A DNA stretch of 64,000 nucleotides from Thalassotalea sp. GTDB lineage: Bacteria; Pseudomonadota; Gammaproteobacteria; Enterobacterales; Alteromonadaceae. The notes beneath the pieces were generated by a model. It ran no database searches. It saw nothing but the letters and a program-made list of their open reading frames with translations, and was not told the origin of the DNA. The stretch covers positions 1-64,000 of the forward strand of contig JAKVCY010000011.1 in NCBI GenBank assembly GCA_022448425.1. Direction: 5' to 3'. The first letter of the stretch is position 1. The number at the start of each line of letters is the position of its first letter. Below are positions 57,803-64,000 of the stretch, piece after piece. A program made the position numbers and the translations under genes.

Positions 57803-60800
57803 ATGTTACCTCGGTTAGACCCTGTAGAATTAGTAAAACCTATCTATCAAGTATTTATCAGTGCACTTTCTCAAACTGCTTATCGTGGCGAGATTAATAG
57901 TCAATATAGCGCCCGCCTAGCGGTTGCAACAGATAATAGCATATATCAACAATTACCGCAGTTGGTATTGCATCCACGCAGTAAGCAAGATATTCAATTA
58001 ATTACTGAGCTCGCCAATCAGCAGCGCTTCGATGAAATTAAATTTAGTGCGCGTGGCGGCGGTACAGGTACTAATGGTCAGAGCTTAACACCCGGTGTCG
58101 TGATTGATTTATCCAAGTTTATGAATCGAATTTTGGAGATTAACGTTGAAGAAAACTGGGTTCGCGTTGAAGCAGGTGTGGTAAAAGATCAATTAAACGA
58201 TTATTTAAGACCATATGGCTATTTTTTTTCGCCAGACCTTTCAACATCTAACCGTGCAACGATTGGTGGCATGATTAACACCGACGCATCGGGTCAGGGC
58301 TCTTTGGTGTACGGTAAAACATCAGATCATGTTTTAGGTTTAAGTTCTGTTTTAGCCGACGGCTCGTTAATTGATACCGCTCCAATGGCAATCGCAGATG
58401 CCGAATCACTTGCAAACGAAGAGACAAGTCTAGGCCGCATTGTTGAGCAAGTTTTGAATAGTTGTCGTGACAACCGGGCGTTGATTTTAGAGAAATTCCC
58501 AAGGTTAAATCGCTTCTTAACGGGCTACGACTTAGAGCATGTGTTTGACGATGAACTTACACAATTTGATTTGAGTCGAGTTATTACTGGCTCTGAAGGC
58601 TCGCTAGCAGTTGTTTGTGAGGCGAAGTTAAACCTTACGCCTATTTCTAAAGCGAAAGCGTTAGTAAATATTAAGTACGATAGCTTTGATTCTGCGCTTC
58701 GACATTCGCCTGACTTGGTTAGAGCTCAAGCAACGTCTGTTGAAACACTTGATAGCAAAGTTCTTGATCTCGCTAAGAAAGATATTATCTGGCATACCGT
58801 AAGCGATCTGATCACTGACGTTCCTAACGTCGTGACGGATGGCCTGAATATGGTTGAGTATAATGATGAGTCAATCGACGCGTTGGAAATGCGCATTGCA
58901 ACGTTGGAAGAAATCCTTGCGGCAGATATGGCGGCCGACAAAGGGATTGTTGGCTATCAAATCACTTATGATTTAGGCAGCATTGGTCGACTTTATGCCA
59001 TGCGCAAAAAAGCAGTAGGTTTATTGGGAAATACCGAAGGTAATCAAAAGCCTTTGGCTTTTGCTGAAGACACTGCTGTACCACCAGAAAACTTAGCGGA
59101 TTTCATCGCTGAATTTCGTGCTTTACTCGACAGTCACCAACTCCAATATGGCATGTTTGGCCACGTTGATGCGGGTGTGTTACACGTGCGTCCAGCGCTT
59201 GATATGTGTGATCCTGAACAAGAAAAATTGCTACGAGAAATATCTGACCAAGTAGTAGCACTAACTGCCAAGTACAATGGTTTGATGTGGGGCGAACACG
59301 GTAAGGGCTATCGTAGTGAATATGGCCCAGAATTTTTTGGTGATGAATTGTTTACTGAACTGCGTAAGGTTAAAACAGCTTTTGACGCCAAAAATAAAAT
59401 GAATCCTGGCAAAATTTGTACACCGATAGATTCGTCAGAAGTCTTGGTGTCAGTGGATGGCGTGAAACGTGGCTATTTCGACCGACAAATCTCGATTCCT
59501 GTAAAAACCTCATTTGAATCAGCGCTTGGATGTAATGGTAACGGCTTGTGTTTTAATTATGACGCAGCAAGCCCGATGTGCCCATCTTCAAAGGTTACTC
59601 GAGATCGCAGACATTCGCCTAAAGGCCGTGCAGGGCTGATGCGCGAATGGTTGAGGTTAGTAGAGAAAAATGGTGTTGATGTCCTAGCGTTAGAAAAAGA
59701 CATTAATGGTTGGTCGGTTAAACAATTGCTAGATAAAGTGCGCAATAAGTTTAGTGTTAATGACAAGCAAGATTTCTCGCATGAGGTAATGGACGCTATG
59801 CAGGGCTGTTTAGCCTGTAAAGCGTGTGCTAGTCAGTGCCCAATTAAAGTTGACGTGCCAGATTTTAGAGCGCGCTTTATTAACTTGTATCACAGCCGTT
59901 ACTTCCGCCCGTTAAAAGACCACTTAGTTGCCAATGTTGAATCTATGGCGCCATTAATGGCTAAAATGCCAAAACTAACAAATAGCGTGTTATCGACTAG
60001 TTTGTATAAAAAGTTCTCTGCAACTCGCATCGGTTATGTTGATACGCCGCTATTAAGTTACCCAACGCTTAAAACACGATTGGCGAGTGGTGACTTTACG
60101 CAGTTCAATTTGGATGCGTTAAAGCAATTGCCTGAGCAAGAGCGAAATAAAACGATGTTAGTCGTTCAAGATCCGTTTACGTCATTTTATGATGCTAAGT
60201 CAGTTGAAGCTTTAGTGTTGCTAGCGAAGAAGATTGGCTTCAATCCTATCTTGTTACCGTTTAAGCCTAATGGGAAGCCACAGCACGTTAAAGGCTTCTT
60301 ATCGAGATTTGCCAAAACGGCGGCGTCTACATCAGCATTTCTTAATGAATTACACCAACTCAACATTCCTATGGTGGGCATGGATGCATCACTAGCGCTT
60401 TGCTATCGTGATGAGTACCGTCAAATACTTGGTGATACTCGTGGTGACTTTGAAGTACTGCTTGCTCACGAGTGGCTGCTTTCTATCCTTGGGGATGTTG
60501 ATGTAAAAGCCGAAAACAAAACCGTTGATTTTAAACTATTCGCACATTGTACTGAGAAAACAGCGTTGCCGAAATCGGAAGCTCAATGGCAACAAATTTT
60601 CGAAGCATTGGGTTTATCGTTAGATAAGGTTGCAGTGGGTTGTTGTGGTATGGCTGGCACTTATGGTCATGAAGCGACAAACTTTGACAACTCGAAGAAC
60701 TTATTTGAAATGAGCTGGCAAGGAAAGCTCAACACACTTTCTGAAGAGCAAGTGCTGGCGACAGGCTTCTCTTGTCGAAGTCAGACTAAACGCTTTGCTA

Positions 60801-60847
60801 AAATGAATGCTAGGCACCCAGTTGAAGCATTGGCAGAACTGCTTTAA
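57803..60847 (+). CDS. ydiJ: FAD-linked D-2-hydroxyglutarate dehydrogenase with iron-sulfur domain (YdiJ type)
   Basis: The protein has 1014 residues, close to E. coli YdiJ. The FAD_binding_4 domain has FSARGGGTGTNGQSL near residue 80 and TIGGMINTDASGQGS near 155. The FAD-oxidase C-domain contains YGMFGHVDAGVLHVRP near 450 and WGEHGKGYRSEYGPEFFG. Cluster-binding CLACKACASQCPIKVD lies near 670. CCG-like segments (VGCCGMAGTYGHE, FSCRSQTKR) end the protein. It oxidises D-2-hydroxyglutarate, a by-product of serine synthesis, passing electrons to a membrane carrier. It stands alone before a terminator. Confidence 0.93.
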   Translation: MLPRLDPVELVKPIYQVFISALSQTAYRGEINSQYSARLAVATDNSIYQQLPQLVLHPRSKQDIQLITELANQQRFDEIKFSARGGGTGTNGQSLTPGVVIDLSKFMNRILEINVEENWVRVEAGVVKDQLNDYLRPYGYFFSPDLSTSNRATIGGMINTDASGQGSLVYGKTSDHVLGLSSVLADGSLIDTAPMAIADAESLANEETSLGRIVEQVLNSCRDNRALILEKFPRLNRFLTGYDLEHVFDDELTQFDLSRVITGSEGSLAVVCEAKLNLTPISKAKALVNIKYDSFDSALRHSPDLVRAQATSVETLDSKVLDLAKKDIIWHTVSDLITDVPNVVTDGLNMVEYNDESIDALEMRIATLEEILAADMAADKGIVGYQITYDLGSIGRLYAMRKKAVGLLGNTEGNQKPLAFAEDTAVPPENLADFIAEFRALLDSHQLQYGMFGHVDAGVLHVRPALDMCDPEQEKLLREISDQVVALTAKYNGLMWGEHGKGYRSEYGPEFFGDELFTELRKVKTAFDAKNKMNPGKICTPIDSSEVLVSVDGVKRGYFDRQISIPVKTSFESALGCNGNGLCFNYDAASPMCPSSKVTRDRRHSPKGRAGLMREWLRLVEKNGVDVLALEKDINGWSVKQLLDKVRNKFSVNDKQDFSHEVMDAMQGCLACKACASQCPIKVDVPDFRARFINLYHSRYFRPLKDHLVANVESMAPLMAKMPKLTNSVLSTSLYKKFSATRIGYVDTPLLSYPTLKTRLASGDFTQFNLDALKQLPEQERNKTMLVVQDPFTSFYDAKSVEALVLLAKKIGFNPILLPFKPNGKPQHVKGFLSRFAKTAASTSAFLNELHQLNIPMVGMDASLALCYRDEYRQILGDTRGDFEVLLAHEWLLSILGDVDVKAENKTVDFKLFAHCTEKTALPKSEAQWQQIFEALGLSLDKVAVGCCGMAGTYGHEATNFDNSKNLFEMSWQGKLNTLSEEQVLATGFSCRSQTKRFAKMNARHPVEALAELL

Positions 60848-60865
60848 TTACGTAACTTCACGAAT

Positions 60866-60894
60866 AAAAAAGGCTACACTTAGGTAGCCTTTTT
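60866..60894. terminator. Bidirectional terminator between ydiJ and the alkaline phosphatase gene
   Basis: AAAAAAGGCTAC-ACTTAG-GTAGCCTTTTT is a compact stem with A and T runs on either side. Confidence 0.85.
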
Positions 60895-60921
60895 CATTAC
60901 TTCAAAATGTAATGGCTTAAG

Positions 60922-62232
60922 CTACTTAACTTTTTCGCTCTCTAATAACTTAAATACCTTCTTACCAATTTCCGTATTATCTTGATGGCCGCTAAATAGA
61001 GCAGCGTGCTCACCAAAGGCGATTACGGGTACATCGATTGCGGTGTGACCGCCAGATGTCCAGCCAGTATTGGTATGGTTATCAAAAACTTTCTTCACTG
61101 CATTTACCAGCGCACGTTTATCTGAACTTAACGCCTCTTTCGCTACTTTTAATGCGTTAAGTTCTTCTTCGGCAATGGCCATTTTAAACAGATTTTCGGC
61201 CAAACCAGCGTTGATAGATTGCTCGGCTAAAGTCACCGCAATAGACATCGGCGATTGCGTTTGTTTTGTTAGCACTTCTGGTGCCCACTTGTATTCGCCT
61301 TTTGCTGCTAAGGTCAAACCGCCAGTACTGTGGTCAGCCGTTAAAATAACCGTCGTATTCGGGTTTTGTGCAACGTAGCTTTCCAAGTACTCCATGGTCT
61401 TAGCCAAGTCTTCCATTTCGCCCATCGCCGCGCTGATATCATTTGCATGGCCAGCCCAGTCGACTTGGCTTGCTTCAATCAACAAAAAATAACCCTTGTC
61501 GTTCTCAAGTAGATTTGTCGCTGTTTTTGTCATGGTTGATAAACGATATTTGTTGGTATCGTCTAGTGCGTGCGGTAAGCCAATGTTATCGAATAGGCCT
61601 AATGCTTTTTTATCAGCTTTTAGGGTATCTAGCTGTTCATAGTTATCTATGTATTGCACACCTTGCTTTTCTAATTCTTTAACAAGGTTGCGGTCATCGC
61701 GAATAAAATATTCCCAACCACCTCCGAAAAGTACATCGAACTTCACTTGGTAGTTAATACGTTCATCGATATAGCTATCAGCAATTTCATTGTAATTTTT
61801 GCGGCTTTCATTATGTGCAATATAAGAGGCTGGTGTTGCGTGATTCACTTGTGACGTTACAACTGCGCCCGTTTTCATACCATATTGCTTGGCGCGTTCT
61901 AGCACGGTTTCCACAGGTTTTTTGTTAACGTCGACTGCAATCGCGCCATTGTACGATTTAATACCAGCCGATAATGCAGTAGCGCCTGCTGCCGAGTCTG
62001 TTACATAGCCAGATACTGGTGCTGGGTATGTTGAAGCTGAACCTACGTAGTATTTATCAAAGATAGTTGTTTCTACTTCTGGAGTAGATTTATCGTCGTT
62101 GTAATAACGGTATGCAGTGGTAAATGCTGGTCCCATGCCGTCAGCGATAACCATAATAATATTGTGTGGTTTCTCAGCCGCTTGTGCATTGAATGCCAAT
62201 GAAATACAAGCAGCAGTTAAAAGTTTACGCAT
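60922..62232 (-). CDS. Exported alkaline phosphatase (PhoA family)
   Basis: The protein has 436 residues. A signal peptide (AACISLAFNAQA) is followed by the metal-binding VIADGMGPAF near residue 30. The nucleophile Ser is in VTDSAAGATALSAG near 82, and VVTSQVNHATPASYIAH near 125. EASQVDWAGHAND near 262, TADHSTGG near 300 and SGGHTAID near 395 bring in further metal ligands. It releases phosphate from organic esters in the periplasm. It follows the endonuclease/phosphatase gene by 54 bases and is probably the third gene of that operon. Confidence 0.94.
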   Translation of the reverse strand: MRKLLTAACISLAFNAQAAEKPHNIIMVIADGMGPAFTTAYRYYNDDKSTPEVETTIFDKYYVGSASTYPAPVSGYVTDSAAGATALSAGIKSYNGAIAVDVNKKPVETVLERAKQYGMKTGAVVTSQVNHATPASYIAHNESRKNYNEIADSYIDERINYQVKFDVLFGGGWEYFIRDDRNLVKELEKQGVQYIDNYEQLDTLKADKKALGLFDNIGLPHALDDTNKYRLSTMTKTATNLLENDKGYFLLIEASQVDWAGHANDISAAMGEMEDLAKTMEYLESYVAQNPNTTVILTADHSTGGLTLAAKGEYKWAPEVLTKQTQSPMSIAVTLAEQSINAGLAENLFKMAIAEEELNALKVAKEALSSDKRALVNAVKKVFDNHTNTGWTSGGHTAIDVPVIAFGEHAALFSGHQDNTEIGKKVFKLLESEKVK

Positions 62233-62286
62233 GATGTTTCCTGGTTGTGCTTTCTAATTTGATATCATTTAAGGCTAATTCTGTGA

Positions 62287-63483
62287 TTATTCGAGCGTTA
62301 ACTCAACCCAAACTAATCGGTGATCTGAAGACGCTGCTCGACTCTCGATCAAGCGGTATAAACTGTCTTCTTTCGTTGGCCAAAATACGCCACTGTCTTT
62401 TACTGTCCAGCCATGCTTAGACGGCAACACATAATCTGCTCGCATGCCCCAGTAAGCAGTGTGGTATTTGCTGTTGGTGTTATCTATTTTATGAACATCA
62501 CCACCTTTGCTTATTGGCATTGGATCAAATACATCAAGGTGGTTTAGTAATGCACCAATGCCTGAATAAATGGCGTCACCATCCATATTTGAAGCATTTA
62601 AATCACCCATGAGAACGAAACTATTGTTGTTGCTCTTACCGCCTCGAGTACCTTTGTCGTCATAGATGTAGTCACCATTTTTAGGTGTTAGATAATCAAC
62701 CCAAAAGCGAATTTCATCGTGGTTACGTTTGCCATTACGGTCTTCCTCACCGTCGAATACGGGAGGAGTAGGGTGACTGGCAAGTACATTGATTGTTTTG
62801 TTTTCTACTTTGACGGGAATATCCCAGTGTGACTTTGAGGAAAGTCTCAATTGTTTCCAAATGTCTTCTGGGTAGTAGCTGCTACCATCAGTAGGGTTTA
62901 TAGGCTTTAGTGCGCCTGGCATATCTTGCCACTTAAACGTTTGGAAAGTACGTACTTTTTCTTGATCAATTGGGTACTTTGACAATAAAACCATGGCAAA
63001 ATGGCCAGTAAAATGACCAAAGCCAAATGTGTCTTGTGGCTGTGTGATCTTTCCGTCGCCATTGATATCGAATGGTGTTTTTAATCCAGTGTTCACTGGG
63101 CCTTGAAAAACATATGGATAGTCAATCGCTTGTTGACCATTCTGGCTAACGTTCAAATAGTGTTTAATAAACGTTTGTAGGTCGTTGCCTGTGTCATCGA
63201 GACGATCAAACTCATTCAATAGCAATATATCTGGATTAATACGTTGAATGATTTCTGCGACATTTTTTATTTGCTGATTATCGCTTTTTAATTGCTTGCT
63301 TAGTTCATTGCCAACAGGCTTTTGGCCGCGCTCTATGTAGTTGAGCGCTTCCATGCTAACGTTGAAGGTAGCGATTTTAATTGAGCTTGGCATATCAATA
63401 TTCGGCATACCGTTATTTGCCGACGCAACCGAAGTAGACAACGCTACTGTTGCCAGTAGCGCTTTTGTTGAAATTGTTTTCAT
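62287..63483 (-). CDS. Exported endonuclease/exonuclease/phosphatase-family protein
   Basis: The protein has 398 residues with a signal peptide (LLATVALSTSVASA). The EEP fold is shown by IKIATFNVSMEALNYIERG near residue 34, LLLNEFDRLDD near 90 with the metal Glu, VLASHPTPPVF near 235, LMGDLNASNMDGD near 285 and SSDHRLVWVEL at the end. An EF-hand-like DINGDGKITQ near 160 suggests calcium binding. Members cut DNA or phosphoesters. The ATG overlaps the stop of the TetR gene (TAATG), and alkaline phosphatase follows, so a phosphate- or nucleic-acid-scavenging role is likely. Confidence 0.86.
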   Translation of the reverse strand: MKTISTKALLATVALSTSVASANNGMPNIDMPSSIKIATFNVSMEALNYIERGQKPVGNELSKQLKSDNQQIKNVAEIIQRINPDILLLNEFDRLDDTGNDLQTFIKHYLNVSQNGQQAIDYPYVFQGPVNTGLKTPFDINGDGKITQPQDTFGFGHFTGHFAMVLLSKYPIDQEKVRTFQTFKWQDMPGALKPINPTDGSSYYPEDIWKQLRLSSKSHWDIPVKVENKTINVLASHPTPPVFDGEEDRNGKRNHDEIRFWVDYLTPKNGDYIYDDKGTRGGKSNNNSFVLMGDLNASNMDGDAIYSGIGALLNHLDVFDPMPISKGGDVHKIDNTNSKYHTAYWGMRADYVLPSKHGWTVKDSGVFWPTKEDSLYRLIESRAASSDHRLVWVELTLE

Positions 63484-64000
63484 TACTTAAGACCACAGCC
63501 TCTTAATATGATGTCGGTAAGAAACGCAGTAACTTGCTCTTGGTCTTCTTCTTCGTATTCAGCGCGGTTCATTACTGTTAACACTTGGATTTCAAAATCA
63601 GCGTAGTGTTGAGTCGTTGACCAAATAAGGAAGATTAACTTGTACGGGTCAACATCTACCATCTCGCCGTTATCAATCCAGTGTTGGAATAGGGCGGCTT
63701 TTTCTCTTACCCATTTTCTTAGATAAGTGCGTGCGAATTCTTTTAGGTGCTGTGCGCCTTGGATAATTTCCATCGCGTAGATTTTCGAAGAGCTAGGGTG
63801 TTGAAATGACATGCGTACTTTTGATGCGATAAATTTCTCTATCGCTATTTTTGGTCCCTGATCAGGGTCAATATCGCCTATGCCTTTATCCCATGTATCT
63901 AACGTATGCTCTAATACTGCGTGGTAAATGTTTTCTTTATTCTTAAAGTAGTAAAGGATATTGGCTTTCGGAAGTCCTGCACGGTCCGCGATAGATTGAA
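63483..64000 (-). CDS. TetR-family regulator, N-terminus beyond the window edge
   Basis: The frame enters from the right edge and includes SIADRAGLPKANILYYFKNKENIYHAVL, the end of a TetR helix-turn-helix, followed by a ligand domain of RutR-like type. The ORF track lists only the part from an internal Met at 63812. Its stop shares bases with the ATG of the secreted phosphoesterase gene, so it is translated with it and probably controls this operon. Confidence 0.9.
   Translation of the reverse strand, partial: QSIADRAGLPKANILYYFKNKENIYHAVLEHTLDTWDKGIGDIDPDQGPKIAIEKFIASKVRMSFQHPSSSKIYAMEIIQGAQHLKEFARTYLRKWVREKAALFQHWIDNGEMVDVDPYKLIFLIWSTTQHYADFEIQVLTVMNRAEYEEEDQEQVTAFLTDIILRGCGLK

Overview
The window looks like the chromosome of a marine gammaproteobacterium of the Alteromonadales, probably close to Colwellia or Thalassotalea. 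This rests on the AT-rich base composition, the recC-recB-recD order, two TonB-dependent receptors, secreted S9 and S41 peptidases, a DUF3012 lipoprotein and a YdiJ-type dehydrogenase. The genus is inferred, not proven.

Region 1 (1-15.6 kb) is a nearly complete sialic acid (N-acetylneuraminate) utilisation locus. A TonB-dependent receptor probably takes the sugar through the outer membrane. A fused periplasmic epimerase-like domain plus sodium:solute symporter takes it across the inner membrane. NanA, NanK, NanE, NagA and NagB then convert it to fructose-6-phosphate, and a FadR-type NanR sits beside them. Copies of a GGTATA-ACA-GGTATA motif, which I recall as the E. coli NanR operator, lie in front of the receptor, the transporter operon, nanR, an alpha/beta hydrolase (candidate sialate O-acetylesterase) and a decayed sulfatase. 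Both sulfatases of the locus are pseudogenes. One is cut by an insertion-sequence end. The other is frameshifted and followed by the tail of a different sulfatase. No sialidase gene is present.

Region 2 (15.6-20.1 kb) holds an octahaem cytochrome/TPR pseudogene with three in-frame stops, a MITE-like element with terminal inverted repeats, copies of a dispersed intergenic repeat, nadA and a tRNA-Ser(GGA). Region 3 (20.2-31.6 kb) is an isochorismatase-family gene, the recCBD operon, an SDR dehydrogenase and a HAD phosphatase. Region 4 (31.6-34.0 kb) is a TetR gene facing a decayed cluster: an SDR collapsed by internal deletion, an NAD-binding gene with one stop, and another SDR start fragment.

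Region 5 (34.1-42.7 kb) carries a His-rich TonB receptor paired with a small Cys-rich exported protein (probable metal uptake), S41 and S9 peptidases, a GNAT and a DUF2189 membrane protein. Region 6 (42.7-48.8 kb) is a lacZ plus GPH sugar transporter pair, a DUF3012 lipoprotein and an EVE-domain protein. Region 7 (48.9-57.7 kb) has a membrane thioredoxin-like protein overlapping a chemotaxis receptor, a broken response regulator/TPR gene, a low-molecular-weight phosphatase, a DAHP synthase whose upstream region is occupied by a repeat element, and the divergent pair ppsR/ppsA. Region 8 (57.8-64 kb) is a YdiJ-type D-2-hydroxyglutarate dehydrogenase and an apparent TetR / secreted endonuclease-phosphatase / alkaline phosphatase operon that runs off the right edge.

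The left half is notable for the number of recently inactivated accessory genes (sulfatases, cytochrome, SDRs), while the core sialic acid pathway stays intact.
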